55,655 nucleotides of DNA from Caballeronia sp. BR00000012568055 (GTDB lineage Bacteria; Pseudomonadota; Gammaproteobacteria; Burkholderiales; Burkholderiaceae): positions 1 to 55,655 of the forward strand of contig NZ_JAQFVG010000305.1 in NCBI RefSeq assembly GCF_029439455.1, written 5' to 3'. Positions 9,412-17,322 of the stretch are shown here, piece after piece. Below the pieces are notes generated by a model, which saw only the letters and a list, made by a program, of their open reading frames with translations, was not told the origin of the DNA and ran no database searches. How positions within the stretch are numbered: position 1 is the stretch's first letter; every line of letters begins with the position of its first letter. The translations under genes and the position numbers were made by a program.

Positions 9412-9426
9412 GTTGCATCGCTCAAG

Positions 9427-9465
9427 AAAAACGCCCGCCGCGAAATATTTCCGGCGGGCGTTTTT
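9427..9465 (+). terminator. Rho-independent terminator after the molybdo-enzyme operon
   Basis: A perfect inverted repeat (AAAAACGCCCGCCG, 9427-9440; CGGCGGGCGTTTTT, 9452-9465) with an 11-nt loop and a T run. It works in either direction and closes the operon at 9411. Confidence 0.9.
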
Positions 9466-9520
9466 CATTTGGCCTACGCTTTCGCGACAATCCGCCCCAG
9501 TTGCAAAAATGTGATTCAAA

Positions 9521-9549
9521 CCGCGCCGCAATTGATGCGCGCGGCGCGG
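9521..9549. repeat. 9-bp GC-rich inverted repeat
   Basis: CCGCGCCGC (9521-9529) pairs perfectly with GCGGCGCGG (9541-9549) across 11 nt. There is no T run. It lies about 50 bp upstream of the promoter at 9597, so it could be a regulator site or a second processing hairpin. Confidence 0.45.
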
Positions 9550-9596
9550 GATCATTGAGCATCGAGAAATTCGATTCTCCGCGATAAATCATTTCA

Positions 9597-9624
9597 TTGT
9601 CTTTCAAAAGCCGAAACCTATAAT
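9597..9624 (+). promoter_or_regulatory. Sigma70 promoter of the FdrA/carbamate kinase operon
   Basis: TTGTCT (9597-9602), a 16-bp spacer and a consensus TATAAT (9619-9624) lie in a locally AT-rich gap. Two direct repeats of GATTTTCA follow just downstream, which could be regulator contacts. The transcript would have a 5' leader of about 110 nt before the isochorismatase-family gene. Confidence 0.65.
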
Positions 9625-9743
9625 CGATTGAGATTTTCAGCGATCGAAAAACGATTTTCACGCCATTACCGTTTTTAAAACATTGCGCGTGTCGATCGAT
9701 TATTTTCGCTCGGATTTTTTTCAACGATTCAGGGAGTACCGTG

Positions 9744-10409
9744 ATGCAACACCAATTTCGTGCCGAACCCTTCGACCTGCCGTTCGATCCCCGCACCACG
9801 GCGCTCGTGATGATCGACATGCAGCGCGATTTCGTCGAACCGGGCGGATTCGGCGAAGCGCTCGGCAACGATGTGTCGTTCGTGCGCACGGCGATCGAAC
9901 CGTGCAAGCGCTTGCTGGATGCCGCACGCCGCGCGCACATGTTGGTCATTCACACGCGCGAAGGCCATCGCGCCGATCTGACCGATTGCCCGCCCGCCAA
10001 GCTCACACGCGGCGGCAAGACGTTCATCGGCGAAAACGGGCCGATGGGCCGCATTCTGGTGCGCGGCGAGAAGGGCCACGATCTGATTCCCGAGTTGTAT
10101 CCGGTGGCCGGCGAGCCGGTGATCGACAAGCCGGGTAAGGGCGCGTTCTATGAAACCGACCTGCATCTGATCCTCAAGAACGCGGGCATCAAGACGCTGA
10201 TCGTGTGCGGCGTGACGACGGAAGTTTGTGTGACCACCACCGTGCGCGAGGCGAATGATCGCGGCTTCGAGTGCATCGTGCCGGAAGATTGCGTCGGCTC
10301 GTATTTCCCGGCGTTCCAGAAGGCGGCGCTTGAAATGATCAAGGCGCAAGGCGCGATTTTCGGCTGGGTCAGCAATTCGGCTTCGGTCATCGAAGGCTTG
10401 CGCGTCTGA
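9744..10409 (+). CDS. Isochorismatase-family amidohydrolase
   Basis: This 221-residue cysteine hydrolase carries the family triad: D25 in VMIDMQRDF, a lysine in DKPGKGAF (K129 by spacing) and nucleophile C162 in GVTTEVCVTTTVREA. The family includes biuret, ureidoacrylate (RutB), N-carbamoylsarcosine and nicotinamide hydrolases. As first gene of the operon it probably releases the ureide, or ammonia from the amide, that feeds FdrA/DUF1116. Substrate assignment from sequence alone is not possible. The start is ATG 9744, 8 bp after AGGGAG; a GTG one codon earlier is also possible. Confidence 0.85.
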   Translation: MQHQFRAEPFDLPFDPRTTALVMIDMQRDFVEPGGFGEALGNDVSFVRTAIEPCKRLLDAARRAHMLVIHTREGHRADLTDCPPAKLTRGGKTFIGENGPMGRILVRGEKGHDLIPELYPVAGEPVIDKPGKGAFYETDLHLILKNAGIKTLIVCGVTTEVCVTTTVREANDRGFECIVPEDCVGSYFPAFQKAALEMIKAQGAIFGWVSNSASVIEGLRV

Positions 10410-10514
10410 ATTCGATGAGATCGCGGGTTTTTCATTCCGTATGGCATTAGCGCATATTCAGAAAAATCGAATGAGTTTGCCGCTCGGCGCGATTATCCCG
10501 CGATTGTAATTAAT

Positions 10515-10540
10515 CCCTGCATCGATTTTATCGTGCAGGG
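10515..10540 (+). repeat. Hairpin just upstream of fdrA
   Basis: CCCTGCA (10515-10521) pairs with TGCAGGG (10534-10540). Inside it CGAT pairs with ATCG around TTT, giving an 11-bp stem with one bulged T. There is no T run, and it ends 15 bp before the fdrA start. It may stabilise the downstream mRNA or tune fdrA translation. Confidence 0.55.
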
Positions 10541-10555
10541 AAATGGAGAGGCGCA

Positions 10556-12106
10556 ATGGCCACCAAAATCGAAAATTTCAAAAACATGTATCAGGATTCG
10601 GTTTCCCTGATGCAGATATCCGCGCATATCAGCAAATTGCCGGGCGTCGAACAGGCGTCGGTTGTGATGGGCACGCCGAATAATCTCGCCCAACTCGTGG
10701 ATGCGGGTTTGGGCGAATGCGCCGACGCCGGCCCGAACGATTTGCTGATCGCCGTGCGCGGATCGGATGAAGCGTGCGAAGAAGCGCTGCGCGTCGCGCG
10801 CGAACGGCTGAGCGCGCGTCCGGAAAAGTCGTCGGGACAAACGGCTGAAGCGCCGCCCGTCAACAGCCTCGCCATGGCCTGCGACGACGTGCAGGATTCC
10901 AATCTCGCGCTGATCTCCGTACCGGGCGATTACGCCGCCGCCGAAGCCATCAAGGCGCTGCAACTCGGCATGAACGTGATGCTGTTCTCCGACAACGTCA
11001 GCATGGCGCACGAAAAGGCCATCAAGACGCTCGCGCGCGAGAAGCGATTGATCGTGATGGGCCCGGATTGCGGCACGGCGATCGTCAACGGCATGCCGCT
11101 TGGTTTCGCGAACGTGGTGAAGCGCGGTGGAATCGGCGTGGTCGGTGCGTCGGGGACGGGCTTGCAGGAAGTGACGTGCCGTATCGACCAATTGGGCGCG
11201 GGGATTTCGCAGGCGCTCGGCACGGGCGGACATGACTTGCACGAAGACATCGGCGGCATTTCGATGCTGTTCGCACTCGATGCGCTCGCCGAAGACCCCG
11301 ACACGCATGTGATCGTGCTGATCTCCAAGCCGCCCGCGCGCTCGGTGGCCGAACGCGTGCTCGAACGCGCGCAGAAGGCGGGCAAGCCGGTTGTCGTGAA
11401 TTTCCTCGGCGCACCGGAAGAAGAGATGCGCGTGCCCGGCGTCACGCCCGCGCACACGCTCGCGGATGCCGCGCAATTCGCCGTCGCCTTGCTGAACAAG
11501 ACCGAGTTGCCGGATACCGTCGCGCGCGTCGAAGCGCAGGACGAAGCCACGCTCGCGCAGCACGCGCAAAAGCTCAATGCGCGCCGCAAGTTCATTCGCG
11601 GCGTGTTTGCGGGCGGCACGTTCTGCTACGAGAGCCAGTTGCTTTGCCAGCGCGAAGGTCTGACCGCGAGCTCGAACACGCCGGTCAAGGGCAACAGCAA
11701 GCTCGATGATATCTGGAAGAGCACGCAACACACCATCGTCGATTTGGGCGATGACGATTTCACACGCGGTCGTCCGCATCCGATGATCGATCCGACCTTG
11801 CGCGATGAACGCATCCGCGCCGAGATGCTCGATCCATCGACGGCGGTCGTGCTGTTCGATCTCGTGCTCGGCTACGGCGCCGCCGATGAACCCGCGCAAG
11901 GGCTGATCGCGGTTATCGACGAAGCGCGAAAAGCGACGTCCGAGCTGCCGGTGTTGATCGCACATGTCTGCGGCACCGAAGCCGATCCGCAAACACGCAG
12001 TCGCCAGATCGACACGCTTAAAAAGTCAGGCGTCCTGATCGCGGGCTGCAATGCGCAGGCGGCGCTGTGGGCGAGCCGTATCGCGCAGATGCAGGCGAAA
12101 AAATAA
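10556..12106 (+). CDS. fdrA: FdrA-family protein (oxamate carbamoyltransferase subunit AllF-like)
   Basis: This 516-residue protein resembles FdrA/AllF. It has an N-terminal segment, then a succinyl-CoA-synthetase-like CoA-binding fold and ligase fold, with characteristic stretches MGPDCGTAIVNG, VVGASGTGLQEVTC and GTGGHDLHEDIGG (the phosphohistidine-type region). In E. coli, FdrA with YlbE and YlbF has been assigned as oxamate carbamoyltransferase, which splits oxalurate with phosphate to oxamate and carbamoyl phosphate. DUF1116 and carbamate kinase follow directly, matching that role. The actual substrate here may differ. Confidence 0.88.
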   Translation: MATKIENFKNMYQDSVSLMQISAHISKLPGVEQASVVMGTPNNLAQLVDAGLGECADAGPNDLLIAVRGSDEACEEALRVARERLSARPEKSSGQTAEAPPVNSLAMACDDVQDSNLALISVPGDYAAAEAIKALQLGMNVMLFSDNVSMAHEKAIKTLAREKRLIVMGPDCGTAIVNGMPLGFANVVKRGGIGVVGASGTGLQEVTCRIDQLGAGISQALGTGGHDLHEDIGGISMLFALDALAEDPDTHVIVLISKPPARSVAERVLERAQKAGKPVVVNFLGAPEEEMRVPGVTPAHTLADAAQFAVALLNKTELPDTVARVEAQDEATLAQHAQKLNARRKFIRGVFAGGTFCYESQLLCQREGLTASSNTPVKGNSKLDDIWKSTQHTIVDLGDDDFTRGRPHPMIDPTLRDERIRAEMLDPSTAVVLFDLVLGYGAADEPAQGLIAVIDEARKATSELPVLIAHVCGTEADPQTRSRQIDTLKKSGVLIAGCNAQAALWASRIAQMQAKK

Positions 12107-12118
12107 CGGAGCGACAGA

Positions 12119-13546
12119 ATGAACACATTGTTTGGTCAGCCACTCAAGGTGGTGAACTGCGGACTGGTCAGTTTCGCCGATAACCTGCGTCGCGCGGGCG
12201 GTGAAGTCGAACACGTAAGCTGGCAGCCGCCCGCACTCGGCGATCTCGAAGCAGGACTCGATCTCGCGTATCTGATGCGTCATCCGCTGGTCGAGCAGGC
12301 CAACGAAACGGCCTTCGCGCGCTATCTCGAAGCACAACCCGTACTGTGCGATATCGTCACTGCATCCGACGCCATCAGCGCGATGAACGAGCGCAAGCTG
12401 ATCCTTCACTCCGGCCCGCCGATCGCTTGGGCGAATATGTGCGGACCGGTGCAGGGCGCGATCATCGGCGCGGTGATGCTCGAAGGCTGGGCTGCGGATC
12501 ATGCGTCAGCGGAGCGCCTCGTGCTCGATGGCAAGATCGATCTCGAACCGTGCCATCACTACAACGCCGTCGGTCCGATGGCCGGCATCATCAGTCCGTC
12601 GATGCCTTTGTTCGTCATCCAGAATAAGAGCAACGGACATCGCACGTATTGCAACTTCAACGAAGGGCTGGGCAAGGTGCTGCGCTTCGGCGCGAACAGC
12701 GAAGAAGTGCTGACGCGTCTGCGCTGGATGAAGCCCACGCTCGCGCCTGCGCTGAAGGCGGCGTTGCGCGTATCGGGCGAGATCGATCTGAAGCCGCTGA
12801 TGGCGCAAGCGCTGCATATGGGCGATGAAGTCCATAACCGCAACAGCGCGGCGACGGGCTTGTTTATCAAGCGCATCATGCCCGCCCTGCTCGAAGTCGA
12901 TTTGCCGCTCGCGCAGATTCGCGACGTGAGCGCGGCGATTATCGGCAACGATCACTTTTTCCTCAATATTTCGATGGCCGCGTGCAAGGCCATGATGGAC
13001 GCCGCCGCCAATGTGCCCTTCAGCTCGATGGTCAGCGTGATGGCGCGCAACGGCGTGAACTTCGGCATCCGTCTTTCGGGCACCGGCGATCAGTGGTTCC
13101 AGGCGCGCGCGAATCCTGTCGAAGGGCTGTTTTTCCCCGGCTACGGCGTGGACGATGCCGCCGCCGATCTTGGCGACAGCGCGATCACCGAAACGGCCGG
13201 CGTGGGCGGTTTTGCGATGGCTTCATCGCCCGCAATCGTCAAGTTCGTCGGCGGCACGCCTGCCGATGCGAGCGCCAACAGCCGCCGCATGCAGGCAATC
13301 ACGCTTGGCGGCAATCCCGCTTTCACGCTGCCCGCGCTCGACTTCGCGCCCACGGCAGCGGGCATCGATGCGCGCATGGTCGCGGACCGGCGAATTCTGC
13401 CGGTGATCAACACGGGTATCGCGCATAAACGCGCCGGCGTCGGACAGATCGGCGCGGGCATCACCACGGCACCGATGGAATGCTTTGTCGATGCCATTCG
13501 CGCGCTGGCATCGACGGTGAGACAGCATACGGGACAAACATCATGA
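12119..13546 (+). CDS. DUF1116 protein (oxamate carbamoyltransferase subunit AllG/YlbE-like)
   Basis: This 475-residue DUF1116 protein opens MNTLFGQPLKVVNCGLVSFAD and has the family block CHHYNAVGPMAGIISPSMPLFV, followed by a glycine-rich C-terminal half. The YlbE homologue in E. coli is a partner of FdrA in carbamoyl transfer. It starts 13 bp after fdrA and its stop overlaps the carbamate kinase start by 4 bp (ATGA), so expression is coupled. No DUF2877 (AllH/YlbF) gene follows, unlike the E. coli allFGH set. Confidence 0.88.
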   Translation: MNTLFGQPLKVVNCGLVSFADNLRRAGGEVEHVSWQPPALGDLEAGLDLAYLMRHPLVEQANETAFARYLEAQPVLCDIVTASDAISAMNERKLILHSGPPIAWANMCGPVQGAIIGAVMLEGWAADHASAERLVLDGKIDLEPCHHYNAVGPMAGIISPSMPLFVIQNKSNGHRTYCNFNEGLGKVLRFGANSEEVLTRLRWMKPTLAPALKAALRVSGEIDLKPLMAQALHMGDEVHNRNSAATGLFIKRIMPALLEVDLPLAQIRDVSAAIIGNDHFFLNISMAACKAMMDAAANVPFSSMVSVMARNGVNFGIRLSGTGDQWFQARANPVEGLFFPGYGVDDAAADLGDSAITETAGVGGFAMASSPAIVKFVGGTPADASANSRRMQAITLGGNPAFTLPALDFAPTAAGIDARMVADRRILPVINTGIAHKRAGVGQIGAGITTAPMECFVDAIRALASTVRQHTGQTS

Positions 13547-14508
13547 CGACGCACAAGAAACCTTTGGCGGTGGTGGCGGTTGGCGGCAATGCGCTGATCC
13601 GCGATGAACAACACCTTAGTATTCCGCATCAATACGAAGCGGTGATCGAGAGCGCGCACAACATCGCGGAGATGATCGAGGCGGGCTGGAATGTCGTGCT
13701 TACGCACGGCAACGGGCCACAAGTCGGCTTTATTCTGCGACGCTCGGAAATCGCCGCGCAGGAAGTCGCGCCCGTTCCGCTCGATTACGCCGTTGGCGAT
13801 ACGCAGGGCGCAATCGGCTATATGTTCCAGAAAGCGCTGAGCAATGAGTTGCACAAGCGAGGTATCGATCGACGCGTGGTGGCGATCGTTACGCAAACGC
13901 TCGTAAGCGCAGACGATCAGGCATTCAGTCATCCTACCAAACCCGTCGGCGCGTTCTTCGATGAAGCCACGGCAAAGAAGCGTCAGAAGGAACTCGGCTG
14001 GACGCTGATGGAAGATGCGGGGCGCGGCTGGCGTCGCACGGTGCCGTCGCCGGAACCGCTCGAAATCGTCGAGCGCGATGTGATTGCGTCCTTGCTCGAC
14101 CAAGGCTGTGTGGTGATCGCGTGCGGTGGCGGCGGCATTCCGGTGATTCGCAGCGAGCGCGGACTCGCCGGCGTCGAGGCGGTGATCGATAAAGACCTGG
14201 CTTCCGCGCTGCTTGCGCAGCAACTCGAAGCGGATCTGCTGCTGATTCCTACGGGCGTCGAACAAGTCGCGGTCAACTTCGGCACACCTGAGCAACGCTG
14301 GCTCGACACGCTGAGCGTGGCCGAAGCGAAAAAGCTCATTGAACAAGGGCAATTCGGGGCGGGCAGCATGCAGCCGAAGGTCGAAGCCATTCTGCGTTTC
14401 GTCACGCACACAGGACCGAACGGACGCGCAGGCGAAGGTCTTATCACCAGTCCCGCTGCGATCCGTCGCGCACTCGAACGTAAAACCGGCACATGGATTA
14501 CGCCATGA
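13543..14508 (+). CDS. arcC: Carbamate kinase
   Basis: This 321-residue amino-acid-kinase fold enzyme has LAVVAVGGNALIRD at the N-terminus, LTHGNGPQVG, the CGGGGIPV loop and AVIDKDLASALLA, all typical of carbamate kinases of about 310 residues. It converts carbamoyl phosphate and ADP to ATP, ammonia and CO2. No arginine deiminase or ornithine carbamoyltransferase gene is nearby, so the carbamoyl phosphate most likely comes from FdrA/DUF1116. The start at 13543 overlaps the upstream stop; a longer in-frame form has no ribosome site. Confidence 0.92.
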   Translation: MTTHKKPLAVVAVGGNALIRDEQHLSIPHQYEAVIESAHNIAEMIEAGWNVVLTHGNGPQVGFILRRSEIAAQEVAPVPLDYAVGDTQGAIGYMFQKALSNELHKRGIDRRVVAIVTQTLVSADDQAFSHPTKPVGAFFDEATAKKRQKELGWTLMEDAGRGWRRTVPSPEPLEIVERDVIASLLDQGCVVIACGGGGIPVIRSERGLAGVEAVIDKDLASALLAQQLEADLLLIPTGVEQVAVNFGTPEQRWLDTLSVAEAKKLIEQGQFGAGSMQPKVEAILRFVTHTGPNGRAGEGLITSPAAIRRALERKTGTWITP

Positions 14509-14522
14509 ATCCAGGAGAAAAC

Positions 14523-14915
14523 ATGAACGACACCACTTTGCTCGCCGTGAACGGCACGCTGATGCGCGGGCTTGGACTCAATCACAACATGCTCGCGGCG
14601 GGCGGCACGTTTGTGCGCGAAGACCGCACGGATGCGTGCTATCGAATCTGGAGCATCGGCGACCGGCATCCGGGAATGATCCGCGTGAAGAGCGGCGGCG
14701 TGAGCGTTTCGCTGGAAGTGTGGCGTCTGCCGATGGCGGGGCTCGGCGGCCTGCTGCTCTCGGAACCTGCGGGACTTTCCATCGGCAAGGTCGTGCTCGC
14801 GGATGGCAGCGAAGTGCTCGGCGTGCTTGCGGAGCCGTGGCTGCTCGAAGGACAAACGGAAATCACCGACAAGGGCGGCTGGCGCGAATACACCGGTCAT
14901 CACTTTACGCCGTGA
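14523..14915 (+). CDS. Free-standing allophanate-hydrolase C-terminal-domain-like protein
   Basis: This 130-residue protein opens LLAVNGTLMRGLGLNHNM, then RTDACYRIWSI, a central VSLEVWRLP, GLSIGKVVLADGSEVLGVLAEP and a final GGWREY. That pattern is the C-terminal domain normally fused to the amidase part of allophanate hydrolase (AtzF/DUR1,2), a gamma-glutamylcyclotransferase-like fold. In the fused enzymes this domain is proposed to decarboxylate the N-carboxycarbamate intermediate. No amidase domain is encoded here. The start at 14523 follows CCAGGAG. It occupies the operon slot where AllH might be expected. Confidence 0.82.
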   Translation: MNDTTLLAVNGTLMRGLGLNHNMLAAGGTFVREDRTDACYRIWSIGDRHPGMIRVKSGGVSVSLEVWRLPMAGLGGLLLSEPAGLSIGKVVLADGSEVLGVLAEPWLLEGQTEITDKGGWREYTGHHFTP

Positions 14916-14943
14916 TTCAAGGCTCGAAATAGAAGGACATGTC

Positions 14944-16197
14944 ATGAGTAATACCAATCAAAGCCGCGCGGACGAAAAGCTCAACACCGCGCCGGCTTAT
15001 CGGATCGCGATGATTCTGCTGGGCATTGCGGTGACGCCGGTGCTGTTGTCGTCGTCGAGTCTGGGCAATCAGTTGAGCAACGATGTGCTCGTCAAAGTGG
15101 TCGCGCTCGGCAGTCTGATTCTTGCGGTCATCGCGTCGATCACGATTTCCGTGGGCGAGAAAGCGCGGCTGCCGACGTACGGCATCGTGAAATATCCGTT
15201 CGGCGAGAAGGGCGCGATTGCCATCAACGTGTTGCTGGCGGTGAGTCTGTTCGGATGGATCGCGGTGACGGCCAGCATGTTCGGCCATTCCGTGCATGAT
15301 CTGCTCGCGCAACGCGGCATGAATGTGCCCGTGCCGGTGCTGATTGCCATCGGCTGCGTGGTGTTCGTGGCATCGACGGCGTTCGGGTTTGAAGTGCTTG
15401 GCAAGGTGGCGCAGTTCGCGGTGCCGGTGATCGTGCTGATTCTCGGCTACAACGTGCATGTGGCGATGACCGGCAACGCGCCCGCCATCGATAGCGTGAG
15501 CAATATGCCGATGGGCGTCGCAGTATCCACGGTGGTCGGCACGATCATCGTGCTGGTCGCAACGCTGCCCGATTTCGGCAGTTTCACGCATAACCGCATG
15601 CATGCCGTGGGCGGCGCGCTGCTGGCGTTTCTGATCGCGTATCCGCTGCTGTACTGGGCTGGCGCGACGCCGAGCGTGATCACTGGCAAAGGCTCGCTGC
15701 TCGCCGCGATGGCCGTGTTCGGCGCGACGCTGCCTGCCGCCATTCTGCTGATCTTTGCGACCGTCACCGGCAACGCGGGCAACATGTTTCAGGGCACGCT
15801 CGTGGTATCGACGCTCTTTACGCGCTTTCCGAAGTGGCAGATCACGATTGCGCTCGGCGTGCTTGCAACGATCGTCGGCAGCATGGACATCATGTCGTGG
15901 TTCATTCCGTTCCTGCTGTTTCTGGGCATTGCGACGCCGCCGGTCGCGGGCATCTATATCGCAGATTTCGCGATGTATCGCCGTCACGGATATGACGCCG
16001 CTGTGCTGATGCGTGAACCGCAAATCAAGCTGATGACGTTCGTCGCATGGATCGCCGGTTCGCTCACGGGCTTTGCCACCGTGCGCGGCATGTTCACGCT
16101 GACGTCCATTCCTTCGCTCGATTCGATTCTCGTCGCCTGCATCGGCTACATGATTTTGAGCCGTTTGACGATGGCGCGCGGTTCAGTGACCCAATGA
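14944..16197 (+). CDS. NCS1-type (cytosine/allantoin permease family) transporter
   Basis: This 417-residue integral membrane protein has about 12 hydrophobic helices and resembles cytosine-permease-like NCS1 carriers: APAYRIAMILLGIAVTPVLL at the start, FGWIAVTASMFG in the second third and PDFGSFTHNRMHAVGGALLAF mid-protein. The start at 14944 is preceded by AGAAGGA. As last gene of the operon before a terminator, it probably imports the ureide, pyrimidine-like ring compound or amide that the upstream enzymes degrade. The substrate is not deducible. Confidence 0.82.
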   Translation: MSNTNQSRADEKLNTAPAYRIAMILLGIAVTPVLLSSSSLGNQLSNDVLVKVVALGSLILAVIASITISVGEKARLPTYGIVKYPFGEKGAIAINVLLAVSLFGWIAVTASMFGHSVHDLLAQRGMNVPVPVLIAIGCVVFVASTAFGFEVLGKVAQFAVPVIVLILGYNVHVAMTGNAPAIDSVSNMPMGVAVSTVVGTIIVLVATLPDFGSFTHNRMHAVGGALLAFLIAYPLLYWAGATPSVITGKGSLLAAMAVFGATLPAAILLIFATVTGNAGNMFQGTLVVSTLFTRFPKWQITIALGVLATIVGSMDIMSWFIPFLLFLGIATPPVAGIYIADFAMYRRHGYDAAVLMREPQIKLMTFVAWIAGSLTGFATVRGMFTLTSIPSLDSILVACIGYMILSRLTMARGSVTQ

Positions 16198-16233
16198 CGC
16201 AGTGACATTGCGTCGCTTGGCTGTATCGCTTTG

Positions 16234-16270
16234 ATCCTGCATGCTGCGCGTTCACGCATGCAGGATTTTT
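16234..16270 (+). terminator. Terminator after the permease
   Basis: ATCCTGCATG (16234-16243) pairs perfectly with CATGCAGGAT (16257-16266) around 13 nt, and the stem runs into five T residues (16266-16270). It ends the FdrA/carbamate kinase operon. It also overlaps an alternative upstream start of the LysR gene, which argues for the later start at 16276. Confidence 0.85.
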
Positions 16271-16275
16271 GTTTG

Positions 16276-17184
16276 ATGTTCACCTCGGATGAAAGCATTC
16301 GGATTGTCCGAATGGTCGCGCAGTATCAAAGCATCACGGCGGCGGCGGAACGCCTGAACAAAGTGCCGTCTGCGATCAGTTATACGGTGAAGAAGCTCGA
16401 GGAATCGTTCGGCGCGAAGCTGTTCGAACGCAAGGGCTGCTATATCCGGCTCACCGAAGCGGGCGAATATTTCATCGCGCACAGCAAGGCGATTCTCGAT
16501 GATCTTCAGGCGCTCAAACATAATCTGGGGATCGTTCAGGGCGGGATCGAGCTTGAATTGACGATCGCGGTGAACAACATCGTGCCGCGCGAACCGCTCG
16601 TGCAATTCGTCGCCGATCTCGAAGCCGTATTTCCCACTACGCGCGTCACCATTCGCGAAGAGGTCTATAACGGCTGCTGGGATGCGCTCTATGCCGACAA
16701 GGCGGATATCGTCATTGGCGCGCCGCATTTCGTGCCGCGAAACGAAGGCATCGTCAGTGTGCCGATCGGTTCGATGCCGTGGGATTTTTTGGTGGGCGCG
16801 AGCCATCCGTTGGCATCGGTAAGACATACTCTGCAAAGCGCGGAATTGCGGAAATATCCTGCCGTCTGCATTCGCGATACCTCGGTCGAATTCGATGCTC
16901 GTCACGCGTGGCTGCTCGAAGGTCAGAAGCCGGTCTTCGTTCCCGATTTTCCGATGGCGGTCGGCTTGATCGTGCGCAATGTGACGATCGGCTGCGTGCC
17001 GTCGCATGTGCGCGCCACGTACGCGCATTTGCCACTCGTCAGCAAGCAGATTCAGGAGCGCAAGCACGCCACGCCGCTATTCATCGCGCATCGCGCGGAG
17101 GGTACGGGAAAGGTGCGCGCGTGGTGCATCGAATATTTGTCGAGGCCCGAGATGCGCGCGGCGCTGTGTGGCGACGCGCCCTGA
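16276..17184 (+). CDS. LysR-family transcriptional regulator
   Basis: This 302-residue regulator has an N-terminal winged helix (VRMVAQYQSITAAAERLNKV then SAISYTVKKLEESFGAKLFER) and a periplasmic-binding-like effector domain. It sits between the permease terminator and a flavin monooxygenase gene, all rightward, so it may control either. The FdrA operon is the better candidate because the regulator is adjacent. The start at 16276 avoids the terminator hairpin but lacks a clear ribosome site; ATG 16258 is the alternative. Confidence 0.85.
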   Translation: MFTSDESIRIVRMVAQYQSITAAAERLNKVPSAISYTVKKLEESFGAKLFERKGCYIRLTEAGEYFIAHSKAILDDLQALKHNLGIVQGGIELELTIAVNNIVPREPLVQFVADLEAVFPTTRVTIREEVYNGCWDALYADKADIVIGAPHFVPRNEGIVSVPIGSMPWDFLVGASHPLASVRHTLQSAELRKYPAVCIRDTSVEFDARHAWLLEGQKPVFVPDFPMAVGLIVRNVTIGCVPSHVRATYAHLPLVSKQIQERKHATPLFIAHRAEGTGKVRAWCIEYLSRPEMRAALCGDAP

Positions 17185-17322
17185 TGCTTTGTTCAACCGA
17201 TTACATGCGCCGCCGCCGAAAGTTTCGCTTGCAGGCATGACGCGCGACCCGCAGACTAGTTAAGTCGGCTGCACGCAATTCGATCCGTTTTCCCGCCGAC
17301 ATCGTGCGAAAAGGAAAGCATC

